From Thalassobacillus pellis (GTDB lineage: Bacteria; Bacillota; Bacilli; Bacillales; Halobacillaceae), in the NCBI RefSeq assembly GCF_016908295.1, contig NZ_JAFBDO010000001.1, forward strand, positions 806,001 to 870,000: DNA of 64,000 bases, read 5' to 3'. Under the pieces are notes generated by a model. It was not told the DNA's origin. It made no database searches and was given only the letters and a program-made list of their open reading frames with translations. The translations under genes were made by a program, and so were the position numbers. Below are positions 42,613 to 50,253 of the stretch, piece by piece. Every line of letters starts with the position of its first letter. Within the stretch, counting starts at the first letter, position 1.

Positions 42613-43340
42613 ACCCGCTTCACCTCAAAATCACCTGAGAGCATTGTCGTAATAATTTTCACCCTTGGTTTATTCTTGGCATATCCTTCTGTCTGATAAG
42701 AGACAGTCTGATTCATCAGGCGCAGGTGCTGGTGACCGAAAATATTTGCCCTCCCAAAAATCGCGCCATGATGGATACTGACTTCCACTTCATAAGGTAC
42801 GTAGACAACAATGCTGCCGATCATATGCCTGATCGATATGACAGCCGTGTCTTCAGGCAGAACGGTATTACTTAAATCAATTACCCTGTCACCGAATCCC
42901 CCATGAATATTGATGTCATTCCATTGATATGCTGTATCTGCTGTCTGCTGGTCCCCAAAAAACTTTTGCTGAAACAGCGGTTCTTTTTTAAATACAGATT
43001 CTTTGCAGGGAGGATTTCCTTCCGTCCACTCTGGTCTGATGTACTGCGGATTCTTTTTTGATCGGGAATAATGGAGTAAAAACATGACAACCCCAGCGAT
43101 CAACAGAAACCTGACGGCGATCATGTTCAGTATGGTTATAATCAACGTGATAAGTCCTATCCAAAAAAGCACCTTCCCCCAGAGCTTCGCATATCTTTTC
43201 CAGCCGAGATAAATGAATAGACCAGAAAATACCACCGAGAAAATCAACCCTCCATGGAAAAAGGCTACCTCAATGACAAAGAGGAGCACGCCAATGATTA
43301 TCAGCCAGTTCAACGTATCTGTTTTCATTTTTTGTAACAT
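42609..43340 (-). CDS. liaF: LiaF, inhibitor of LiaRS signalling
   Basis: 243 residues: three to four membrane helices in the first ~85 residues (WLIIIGVLLFVIEVAFFHGG onwards), a linker, then the cell-wall-active antibiotics response domain (IHGGFGDRVIDLSNTVLPED, IRHMIGSIVVYVPYEVEVSI, GAIFGRANIFGHQ). In B. subtilis LiaF keeps LiaS silent without stress. It starts with ATG behind GGAGGAG. In B. subtilis liaG lies before it; here only 116 bp with a hairpin separate it from liaH. Confidence 0.92.
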   Translation of the reverse strand: MLQKMKTDTLNWLIIIGVLLFVIEVAFFHGGLIFSVVFSGLFIYLGWKRYAKLWGKVLFWIGLITLIITILNMIAVRFLLIAGVVMFLLHYSRSKKNPQYIRPEWTEGNPPCKESVFKKEPLFQQKFFGDQQTADTAYQWNDINIHGGFGDRVIDLSNTVLPEDTAVISIRHMIGSIVVYVPYEVEVSIHHGAIFGRANIFGHQHLRLMNQTVSYQTEGYAKNKPRVKIITTMLSGDFEVKRV

Positions 43341-43413
43341 TGCAGCTCCTCCTTTACATTTATGTACTTTAATATGTGGAACCAGGGATAAAGTTCTGTA
43401 AAAAATAGTAATA

Positions 43414-43441
43414 GAAAAGACGCAATTTGCTGCGCCTTTTC
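43414..43441 (-). terminator. Attenuating hairpin between liaH and liaF
   Basis: On the minus strand GAAAAGGCGCA pairs with TGCGTCTTTTC around a 6 nt loop. The following T-run is weak, which would let some transcripts continue into liaFSR. Confidence 0.6.
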
Positions 43442-43456
43442 AGAATACCATGTTTT

Positions 43457-44101
43457 CTAATGATTCGCTTCCGCTTTTTCTTGTTCCTGCATTTGCTTTT
43501 CGAGCTGGGCGATTTTACTGTCAAATGTATTGCGGTAGTAGGCACTGTTCACTTTGTATTCTAAATCATCGATGTAATGCTCCATTTCGGAAAATCTGGA
43601 GTAAGAATCATGGGATGTTCTTTCAATCACGGAATTCATTCTGTGATGAGCCCTTGCTACGTTTTCCTTTCCCATCAGTTCAAGACGGCGTAAGTGCATA
43701 TCTTTCAGCTTATGTTTCATTTCCTCGTATTTCTGCTCAAGTTCTTCCAGCTGGTTGACTGCATCTTCACGGGAAGCTTTCATCCGGTCTGCTCTGCTTG
43801 CGTATTCCTCGTATTCCTTCATCGCAAACTCGTACATAGCGTCTTCACCGGCTTTATTTGCAATTTCAGCCTGATGCTTACGTTTGTTTGCCAGGTCTTC
43901 GGCTTTATGAAGTTCCCGGGTAAACTCCTCTTTCAAACGATGCTGGCGCTCTACCAGCTTTCTTACCTTTTCCGTTTCCTGCTCGCTTTGTCGAAGGTAT
44001 TGATTCAATAGTGCCATCGGATTCTTTTGTTCTTTTTGATCCAATAAATCATGGAAATCAGCGGAAACCGATTCTTTGATGCGTGTAAATAAGTTTGCCA
44101 T
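43457..44101 (-). CDS. liaH: Phage-shock protein A homologue LiaH
   Basis: 214 residues, almost entirely coiled coil, with the PspA/Vipp1/LiaH start MANLFTRIKESVSADFHDLL and NPMALLNQYLRQSEQETEKV. It should form large rings on the inner face of the membrane and protect it under envelope stress. Adjacent to liaI (16 nt), with which it would be strongly induced by LiaR. Confidence 0.93.
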   Translation of the reverse strand: MANLFTRIKESVSADFHDLLDQKEQKNPMALLNQYLRQSEQETEKVRKLVERQHRLKEEFTRELHKAEDLANKRKHQAEIANKAGEDAMYEFAMKEYEEYASRADRMKASREDAVNQLEELEQKYEEMKHKLKDMHLRRLELMGKENVARAHHRMNSVIERTSHDSYSRFSEMEHYIDDLEYKVNSAYYRNTFDSKIAQLEKQMQEQEKAEANH

Positions 44102-44117
44102 TCTTCATCTCTCCTTA

Positions 44118-44474
44118 TTAATAATTTTTCATTTCTGCCCATTGCTTTTCAAAATTGGTGAATGGGTCATCAGTCGTTTTGGCTTCCCATTCGTCCTCGT
44201 TTTTACCGCCATGCCATTTTTTATAAATGACATACAACACATAAGCTGCAGCCAGGCCAATAACGGCATAAATGTTGGCAACAGCAACGCTAAGCACAAT
44301 CAGGCCAGCGATAACCCAGCCGATTTTCGCGGCGATGGAGTTACTCTTGATGAATTGCTTGAACGCGATATACAAAAGCCACACGCTAACCCCAAGCAAA
44401 ATCATCGGCCCAAGGTTTGCCAGTAGGACAAACAGTGCAATTAATCCTCCGATAAATAGCATGAATTTCTTCAC
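44118..44474 (-). CDS. liaI: LiaI-like small membrane protein
   Basis: 118 residues: a hydrophobic hairpin at the N-terminus (MLFIGGLIALFVLLANLGPM, then LLGVSVWLLYIAF), another pair near residues 50-85, and a hydrophilic C-terminal tail (DDPFTNFEKQWAEMKNY). Its place directly ahead of liaH and its topology fit LiaI, the membrane anchor of LiaH. The start is GTG at 44474 behind AGGAGG. The name rests more on position than on sequence. Confidence 0.75.
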   Translation of the reverse strand: MKKFMLFIGGLIALFVLLANLGPMILLGVSVWLLYIAFKQFIKSNSIAAKIGWVIAGLIVLSVAVANIYAVIGLAAAYVLYVIYKKWHGGKNEDEWEAKTTDDPFTNFEKQWAEMKNY

Positions 44475-44538
44475 TTCATCCGCCTCCTTTCTCTTATCTT
44501 GCTTCCATCTTACCGAGATTAACGTTTTTCCATAATGA

Positions 44539-44581
44539 GCCTCAGCTATATTTTGCTTTAGGCCCTGAGGCGTATATTGCT
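44539..44581. promoter_or_regulatory. Inverted repeat upstream of liaI
   Basis: GCCTCAG (44539-44545) and CTGAGGC (44575-44581) are complementary, 65-107 bp upstream of the liaI start. It may be an operator. I could not match it with confidence to a LiaR box. Confidence 0.3.
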
Positions 44582-44617
44582 ATAAGTACAGCTCAGCGTC
44601 GAAACTTTTCATAATAG

Positions 44618-44664
44618 ACCCCAGGAGAACCATAATATGGAACCCCGGGAGAACCAAAAAATGG
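44618..44664. repeat. Tandem 23 bp direct repeat between liaI and the carbamoyltransferase gene
   Basis: ACCCCAGGAGAACCATAATATGG (44618-44640 in two parts: ACCCCAGGAGAACC and ATAATATGG) is followed after 1 bp by the same unit with three changes (ACCCCGGGAGAACC, AAAAAATGG). It lies about 145-190 bp upstream of liaI and 207 bp before the other gene. Its role is unknown; a tandem binding site in a divergent promoter region is possible. Confidence 0.6.
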
Positions 44665-44870
44665 ATGATCCATAAAATTGGATGCTGCTCCGGAAAATCA
44701 GCGGTAGAAAAAGTTTTACCAGCGGACATAGCTTTTTTCAAAAAAATTCAAAAAATAGCATTCCACTAAACTGAATAATGTGTTATTATACATTTTATCG
44801 CATATTTATACTTAAATACTTTTCAGTCTTCATAAACATTACTGTTTTTAAAGAGAGGAGAAAGCATGCA

Positions 44871-45908
44871 TTGTTGGAAAAAGAAGCGACTATGACGACG
44901 ATCGATTCTGCGAAGGCTAATTTAAGCGGAAGAAGTTTCTTGACATTGAAGGATTTTAGTGAAAAAGAAATTCATTACCTGATTGAGCTTGCGGGCTATT
45001 TAAAATCCATGAAAAAAGCAGGGATTCCTCACCGTTATCTTTCAGGTCAGAACATTGCATTATTATTCGAAAAGCCGTCTACACGTACAAGATGTGCATT
45101 TACCGTCGCCTGTTCGGACTTGGGTGCCCATGCGGAATATTTAGGGAAGCACGATATCCAGCTTGGAAAAAAGGAATCCGTCCGAGATACCGCTGCTGTA
45201 TTAGGAAGGATGTTTGATGGAATTGAGTTTCGCGGCTTCCATCATGAAACAGTGGAGGAACTTGCGGCACATGCAGGAGTACCAGTATGGAATGGATTGA
45301 CCGATCAATACCACCCGACACAGGTACTGGCCGATTTTCTCACAATTAAGGAACAAATCGGAAAACTAAAAGGCGTGAAACTGGTTTTTACTGGCGATGG
45401 AAGGAATAATGTAGCGAACAGTCTGTTGATTGGCGGAGCGAAAATAGGTATGGACATACGTATTTGCACCCCGAAGGAACTATTTCCTTCAAAGGAAATC
45501 ATCACCTATGCCACCGAGGAAGCTCAGCAATCTGGCGGAAATATCATGGTTACAGAGAAGATAGCGGATGCTGTGCCGGGTGCGGATGTCATCTACACGG
45601 ATGTGTGGGTATCTATGGGGGAAGAAGAAAAGTTTGCGGAAAGAATTGCACAGCTCCTTCCCTACCAGGTGAACAGAAAGATGGTGGAAACATCAGGAAA
45701 TGACCACCTTGTTTTCCTCCATTGCCTGCCGGCGTTCCATGATCTCCATACACAAGTCGGCAAGGACGTTCACCAAAAATTCGGAATAACGGAAATGGAA
45801 GTGACAGATGAAGTATTCCAAAGCAAGCATTCCTTTGTCTTTGATCAGGCAGAAAACCGTCTTCACACCATAAAAGCACTGATGGCAGCAACAAACGGTA
45901 AAGATTGA
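44871..45908 (+). CDS. arcB: Ornithine carbamoyltransferase, catabolic (ArcB) type
   Basis: About 345 residues. Carbamoyl-phosphate site S70-T-R-T-R in [15 protein letters not shown]; also [38 protein letters not shown] and [18 protein letters not shown]. The FHDLHT after HCLPA is typical of catabolic ArcB-type enzymes rather than biosynthetic ArgF. An AGAGGAG lies 10 nt before a TTG at 44871; the ATG at 44892 has no binding site, and an ATG at 44866 is in another frame. No arcA or arcC is next to it, so its direction of use is uncertain. Confidence 0.88.
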   Translation: MLEKEATMTTIDSAKANLSGRSFLTLKDFSEKEIHYLIELAGYLKSMKKAGIPHRYLSGQNIALLFEKPSTRTRCAFTVACSDLGAHAEYLGKHDIQLGKKESVRDTAAVLGRMFDGIEFRGFHHETVEELAAHAGVPVWNGLTDQYHPTQVLADFLTIKEQIGKLKGVKLVFTGDGRNNVANSLLIGGAKIGMDIRICTPKELFPSKEIITYATEEAQQSGGNIMVTEKIADAVPGADVIYTDVWVSMGEEEKFAERIAQLLPYQVNRKMVETSGNDHLVFLHCLPAFHDLHTQVGKDVHQKFGITEMEVTDEVFQSKHSFVFDQAENRLHTIKALMAATNGKD

Positions 45909-45910
45909 TT

Positions 45911-46006
45911 AGAAAAACTTGGCTAGTCGCCAAGCCCTCATGGCGAAAGCCTTAGTTTTGCTTATACTTTAATCCTTTAACAAAGTTAAATTTTCTTAAA
46001 GTAGAA
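45911..46006 (+). repeat. Family B structured repeat, copy B2
   Basis: The cleanest copy. CTTGGC and GCCAAG pair around TAGTC, or TCGCCA and TGGCGA pair around 8 nt. The tail holds a TTTAAC-AAA-GTTAAA hairpin. It starts 2 bp behind the arcB stop codon and is followed 2-3 bp later by repeat A7. Confidence 0.8.
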
Positions 46007-46008
46007 CA

Positions 46009-46122
46009 AAAGCGCAAGCGTCTTGTCTGCCCCGACAAGCTTAAGGAAATCCTCGCCGTGACGGTTTTTGTCATAGAAACGATTGACTTAAGACCTCGAG
46101 GGGACAGTCACTAGAGCTTGAT
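46009..46122 (+). repeat. Family A structured repeat, copy A7
   Basis: GCCCCGACAAGCTTAAG, CCTC, GTGAC/GTCAT (a G-U closing pair), GATTGACTTAAG and ACCTCGAGGGG are visible. The outer arm is diverged but TGTC/GACA still pairs. The stretch directly follows B2. Confidence 0.8.
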
Positions 46123-46180
46123 GAAGCCCGCAATAGAGGGTTATCCGCAAACATCATTTTATAATTACTTAGACAAATAT

Positions 46181-46223
46181 AAAAAGGCCAGACTTCACAT
46201 TTGCGTGAGTGTCTGGCCTTTAA
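46181..46223. terminator. Bidirectional terminator
   Basis: AAAAAGGCCAGAC pairs with GTCTGGCCTTT with an inner TCAC/GTGA stem. It lies behind the arcB-B2-A7 stretch and directly behind the convergent peptidase gene. Confidence 0.85.
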
Positions 46224-46226
46224 AAA

Positions 46227-47327
46227 TTATTCGATGACTTGTAGTTCTTTCGGGAATTTCGTCAGTGTCTCGTAACCATCCTCTGTTATCAGGACATCAT
46301 CTTCAATTCGTACGCCGCCAACATCAGGATCATAAATGCCTGGCTCGAGTGTAAATACCATCCCTTTTTGCAGCCTTCCGTCATTCAAATGGCTCATGGA
46401 AGGGAACTCATGTACATTGATGCCCATCCCATGTCCGATACGATGCGGAAACTTATCGCCGTATCCGGCTTGCTCGATAATATCCCGTGCAACTTGGTCC
46501 AGGTCACCGATACGTGTTCCAGGCTTGCACAGTTCAAGTGACCCTTCCTGTGCTTTCAATACAGTGTTGTATATTTCTTTCTGTTCCTCACTTACTGATT
46601 GAAAAACAAAGGTACGAGTAATATCTGAAGTATAGCCATCAAGTACTACCCCTAAGTCAAACAGGACAAAATCGCCTTTTTTCAGGGTGCGGTCCCCTGG
46701 ATTTCCATGAGGCTGTCCTGACTTTTCCCCGAACAGGACCATCGTAGAAAAGGACATTTCGCGAACGCCTTTTTTCTTCAGCTCATACTCGATTTTAGCG
46801 AGGACTTCCATTTCCTTGATGCCCTCCCGCAATGCTTTCACGCCTACTTCTACACCGTAATCGGCAAGTTTCGCAGCTCTTCGGATAACTTCTGCTTCCT
46901 CTTTATCCTTGACGACGCGCATGTCGTTCAATATACCGGCAACATCAGCAACATCTGCTCCTGGATATAGTGACATAAGTGATTCACTGCGGCCATAAGA
47001 AAGAACCTCTTTTTCCAGGCCGATTCGCTTTGCTTCCGCGATGCTTTTCTTAGCCAGGGAATCCTTCATCTTGTCCCACGGATTCTCGTGGTCACCGTAG
47101 CCTATCACTTCATGTTTCCAACCTGAATTGCGAATCTGACCACTTTCCATACCCGGTACAATGGCGATTGGTTCTGAATCCGGGAATACCAGCAAACCTA
47201 GTAAGCGTTCATGAGGATCTGTGTGAAATCCGGTTAAGTAAAAAAAGTTTTCTGTTGAATTGATAAATGCTGCATCAATCCCCTGCTCTTTCATAGCAGC
47301 TGAAAATCTTTCTAAGCGCTGTTCCAT
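46227..47327 (-). CDS. M24 family metallopeptidase (Xaa-Pro aminopeptidase type)
   Basis: 366 residues: an N-terminal creatinase-like domain (FSAAMKEQGIDAAFINSTEN, YLTGFHTDPHERL), then the pita-bread domain with five dinuclear-metal ligands: Asp in LFDLGVVLDGYTSDITRTF (two Asp), His in HRIGHGMGINVHEFP, Glu in FTLEPGIYDP and Glu in GVRIEDDVLI. It removes residues from peptides with proline in second position. I chose the ATG at 47327 because AAGGAG lies 7 nt before it; the upstream reading has no site. Counterparts in B. subtilis are YqhT and YkvY. Confidence 0.9.
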   Translation of the reverse strand: MEQRLERFSAAMKEQGIDAAFINSTENFFYLTGFHTDPHERLLGLLVFPDSEPIAIVPGMESGQIRNSGWKHEVIGYGDHENPWDKMKDSLAKKSIAEAKRIGLEKEVLSYGRSESLMSLYPGADVADVAGILNDMRVVKDKEEAEVIRRAAKLADYGVEVGVKALREGIKEMEVLAKIEYELKKKGVREMSFSTMVLFGEKSGQPHGNPGDRTLKKGDFVLFDLGVVLDGYTSDITRTFVFQSVSEEQKEIYNTVLKAQEGSLELCKPGTRIGDLDQVARDIIEQAGYGDKFPHRIGHGMGINVHEFPSMSHLNDGRLQKGMVFTLEPGIYDPDVGGVRIEDDVLITEDGYETLTKFPKELQVIE

Positions 47328-47494
47328 CTTCCCACTCCTTTTATCTGTATAATCTTTAACGTTATGATAGCCTAATTTGTCAAAAATAAAAATTCTACAA
47401 CCCATAGCATCCTAACATGTTTTTCATGATTTCTCCAATGACTGAAACCGGTTACCGAAATTCAGTCACATTTTCGACATTCTTGTTACATTTG

Positions 47495-47523
47495 TTTTCA
47501 GTCTATATACTTTCTTATATAAT
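47495..47523 (+). promoter_or_regulatory. Probable promoter of the small membrane protein gene
   Basis: TTTTCA (47495-47500) and perfect TATAAT (47518-47523), 17 bp apart, 45 bp before the start codon. Confidence 0.5.
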
Positions 47524-47568
47524 GGGAGGGTCGTCGTCGGTAAGTTCTAATTACATAGGAGGGGAAAA

Positions 47569-47967
47569 ATGGATCGAACACGTTTTTTTATCAGAGTTTC
47601 TGCAATCTATGCGTTGATTGGTGCTTTCATAGGTTCTCACATGGCTGGCTCAGGCGGATATGAATTTCGAGCCGTCCACGCCCACATTCTAGTCGTCGGG
47701 TGGTTGTCATTGTTTGCCTTTGCTATATATTATAAAGTTTTTCAGATACCGAAAACCTCAAAGCTCGCCACTTTTCACGTATGGACTGCCTTTATTGGCT
47801 CTATCGGGCTGACAGCAGGTATGTGGCTGTATTATGTCCAACCGTTTGCCGGGTCGGAAACATTCAATTTAGTCTTTTTCATTGTCGGCGGTTCCATCCT
47901 GATGATTTCATTCTTCCTGTTTGCAATCATGACTTTCGTGCATGGGAAGTTCATAACAGAAGAATAG
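47569..47967 (+). CDS. Small four-helix membrane protein with conserved His, cytochrome-oxidase-I-like
   Basis: 132 residues with four membrane helices. The second helix carries VHAHILVVGWLSLFAFAIYY, a His-rich pattern like that of heme-copper oxidase subunit I or NnrS-like proteins; a further His is in TFHVWTAFIGSIGL and another in FVHGKF. Heme or metal binding is possible but not shown. AGGAGGGG precedes the ATG. It is a single gene; repeats A8 and B4 follow it. Confidence 0.75.
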   Translation: MDRTRFFIRVSAIYALIGAFIGSHMAGSGGYEFRAVHAHILVVGWLSLFAFAIYYKVFQIPKTSKLATFHVWTAFIGSIGLTAGMWLYYVQPFAGSETFNLVFFIVGGSILMISFFLFAIMTFVHGKFITEE

Positions 47968-47988
47968 ATTGTTGCAATTCAGAAAAAG

Positions 47989-48095
47989 GGAAGCGCCTAG
48001 ACCCCGGTTTATACTATGCCTCGCCGTGGAATTCTTTGGCACAGAGAGCATAAGTTTAGGACATCGAGAGGATAGGCGCTCCGGCTGGATGAATT
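47989..48095 (+). repeat. Family A structured repeat, copy A8
   Basis: AAGCGCCTA pairs with TAGGCGCT at the ends. GCCTCG, CCGTGG, TTTGGCACAGAGAG and TAGGACATCGAGAGGA mark the interior. The CTTAAG segments are worn (TTTATAC, TTTAGG). It is the most diverged full-length copy, but has the same orientation as all others. B4 follows 36 bp later. Confidence 0.75.
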
Positions 48096-48130
48096 CCACT
48101 GCTAACTGGCATCACAATTTATAAATATAA

Positions 48131-48222
48131 TTCAGACTTGTCGCCAGGTCTTTATGGCGAAAAACTAAGTTTTATATATATTTTAATCTTTAACAAAGTT
48201 GAAATTTCTTATAATGTAAAAA
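48131..48222 (+). repeat. Family B structured repeat, copy B4
   Basis: GACTTGTCGCCAGGTCTTTA, TGGCGA, a TATACTTTAATC-like middle and TTTAACAAAGTTGAAATTTC are shared with B1-B3. AGAC pairs with GTCT, or TCGCCA with TGGCGA. Its AT-rich tail merges with the terminator of the next gene. Confidence 0.75.
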
Positions 48223-48243
48223 AAGCGGGATATTCCCGCTTAA
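48217..48243 (-). terminator. Terminator of the sugar dehydrogenase gene
   Basis: On the minus strand AAGCGGGA and TCCCGCTT form an 8 bp stem followed by seven T. It lies directly behind the stop codon. Confidence 0.85.
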
Positions 48244-48245
48244 TG

Positions 48246-49337
48246 TCAACTTTCTATAGGCAGTTTCACTAGCCTGTCATCTTCTTCAGTCGGGTTACCT
48301 CTCCCATCTGTATTGTTGGTGAGAAAATAAAGAGTCCCATCCACTATTTCTACATCGCGTATTCTTCCATATTGATCAGTCACTATTTCAGGCGAATTAT
48401 TCTCCAAGTTCATCCTCCTTACTGCTGTTCCACGCAAGCTTGCGATATACATATCAGCTTCATGGATTGCAATACCTGACGGTGCCCACGTATCCTCACC
48501 TGTCTGGTATAGCGGGCTTACCATACCCTCTTGGGTTTCGTCCCCCAAGATTTCCGGCCATCCATAATTACTACCTTTTTCAATACGGTTAATTTCATCA
48601 TGGGCGTCCGGTCCGTGTTCTGAGGCATACATGACTCCGTCTTCTGTCCATGCCATTCCTTGAGGATTACGATGTCCGTACGAGTAAATATACGATCCTG
48701 GGTAAGGATTATCGTCCGGTACAGAACCATCAAGATTCATCCTCAGTATCTTTCCTGCAAGGCTGTTCTTATCTTGTGCCAGTGGCCGTTCAAGGGCATC
48801 TCCAGTAGTTACGTACAATTTTCCATCAGGACCAATTTCCAGACGACCGCCGTTATGAAAATTCGCTCCAGGAATTCCTTCCAGCAGAGCTTTTACTTCC
48901 TGCCATGAATTGCCCTGTTTTTGCAGTAAGATGACACGATTTTTCGTTACCCCATTTTCCTCATAGGTATGATAGGCAAAAGCTTGTCCATTTTTCTCAA
49001 AATCAGGGTGCAGCTTCAGACCAAGAAATCCACCTTCCCCTCGTTGAAGGACGGGTTTTCGTACATGTACGTCCATTCGTTCCTTGTTTTCACCAGGCTG
49101 CCACGAGACGATATTACCATTTCGTTCTGAAATGAAAAATGTTCCCTCGGCCACCTCAATATCCCAAGGCACCCTTAGGTTGGTGACAAGTGTTTCCTCT
49201 TGTTGGACCGTAGCTGGTTCTGCATCCTTGGAAGAGCTGTTTTGATTCTTATCTTTCGAGGGAGCTTCATCCGCTTTACTGCACGCGCTGACCATTGCCA
49301 ACAAAAAAAATAACAAAAAAATCCTTAGTATCCTCAT
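48246..49337 (-). CDS. PQQ-dependent glucose/sorbosone dehydrogenase-like lipoprotein (YliI type)
   Basis: 363 residues. Lipobox LAMVSAC (C19), a short Ser/Lys/Asp linker, then the six-bladed propeller of soluble aldose dehydrogenases: TNLRVPWDIEVAEGTFFISE, GGFLGLKLHPDFEKNGQAF, NFHNGGRLEIGPDGKLYVTT, YSYGHRNPQGMAWT and the Ca2+/PQQ-region EHGPDAHDEIN. It should oxidise aldoses outside the membrane if PQQ is available; no PQQ synthesis genes are in the window. The ATG at 49337 has AGGAG 7 nt before it; the GTG at 49343 does not. Confidence 0.9.
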   Translation of the reverse strand: MRILRIFLLFFLLAMVSACSKADEAPSKDKNQNSSSKDAEPATVQQEETLVTNLRVPWDIEVAEGTFFISERNGNIVSWQPGENKERMDVHVRKPVLQRGEGGFLGLKLHPDFEKNGQAFAYHTYEENGVTKNRVILLQKQGNSWQEVKALLEGIPGANFHNGGRLEIGPDGKLYVTTGDALERPLAQDKNSLAGKILRMNLDGSVPDDNPYPGSYIYSYGHRNPQGMAWTEDGVMYASEHGPDAHDEINRIEKGSNYGWPEILGDETQEGMVSPLYQTGEDTWAPSGIAIHEADMYIASLRGTAVRRMNLENNSPEIVTDQYGRIRDVEIVDGTLYFLTNNTDGRGNPTEEDDRLVKLPIES

Positions 49338-49549
49338 AGCCACACTCCTAGACAGTTATTATATATCCTTATTTTAGCAGGGTGGGCGGACAGTTCCAAT
49401 TTAATACCTTTTCATGTAAAACCTAGAAAACTTGGAGAAAGATTATCACTCATTGTTCCTTATCATGCGTTTTGCACCATGTAAAACGGGTATTAGTTTA
49501 TTAGATTTAAAGGAATACAAATAGCAGCCCAGAAAGGCGGAGGACTCGT

Positions 49550-50200
49550 ATGAAATCTAGTTCAAATTCAAAAAAACTGGATAGCCGCTTGTTTCTTGCA
49601 AAATTAATTTCCCAATATGCCCATATCCATCAAAAAACCGCAGGACCCGTAGCTAATGAATACATCCGCCAGCTTGGTATTCGTACTGGGGAATGGTTTG
49701 AAAATTTCTATGATTATATCCCAGAACCGTGGACCTTGGATGATTACGCTAATGTCATAATTGATATAAAAAATTCCATTGGCGGACACTTTGAAATAGA
49801 TGAAATACACACTGACCATGTCATTGTAAAAGCGACGGAATGCCCGTTTGGGAAGGAAGTACAGCAAGCGCCCCACCTCTGTATGATGACCTCAAGTGTT
49901 TTTGGCGGAATTGCCGCAAGAAAGTTCGGTTATGCTAAAGTGAAACTTCAGAAACAAATCGCTCTCGGTGATTCCGGGTGTGAAGTGGTGATATATTTTG
50001 AACCGAATGAGGAAGTGGAAGGTGAAGTATACGAAGATCTTCCGATTACACCTGAAAAAGGAGATCCTTTTACTTGGGAGGAAGATGCCTTGATAATGCT
50101 CGATAAAGAGTTGAATCATAGCGATAGGATGATTGAGCAGCTCTTAGATGAACTGGAAGATTTAAGAAACGAAGTGAACAGATTAAAGAAGCACGTTTAA
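49550..50200 (+). CDS. MetOD1/V4R-like domain protein with C-terminal coiled coil
   Basis: 216 residues. The centre, ATECPFGKEVQQAPHLCMMT and GIAARKFGYAKVKLQKQIAL followed by GDSGCEVVIYF, has the three-Cys layout of the methanogen output domain 1 / V4R-like group, a small ligand- or metal-binding module used in signalling proteins. The end (HSDRMIEQLLDELEDLRNEV) is a coiled coil. No kinase or HTH part is present, so it may act as a partner protein. GGAGG lies ahead of the ATG. It is a single gene with its own terminator. The family call is by eye. Confidence 0.65.
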   Translation: MKSSSNSKKLDSRLFLAKLISQYAHIHQKTAGPVANEYIRQLGIRTGEWFENFYDYIPEPWTLDDYANVIIDIKNSIGGHFEIDEIHTDHVIVKATECPFGKEVQQAPHLCMMTSSVFGGIAARKFGYAKVKLQKQIALGDSGCEVVIYFEPNEEVEGEVYEDLPITPEKGDPFTWEEDALIMLDKELNHSDRMIEQLLDELEDLRNEVNRLKKHV

Positions 50201-50202
50201 AA

Positions 50203-50244
50203 ACAAAAGCCAGGGATCAAATCAATTGTCCCCCTGGCTTTTTG
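50203..50244. terminator. Bidirectional terminator
   Basis: AAAAGCCAGGG pairs with CCCTGGCTTTT with an AT-rich loop, between two convergent genes. Confidence 0.8.
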
Positions 50245-50253
50245 CATTGATGT

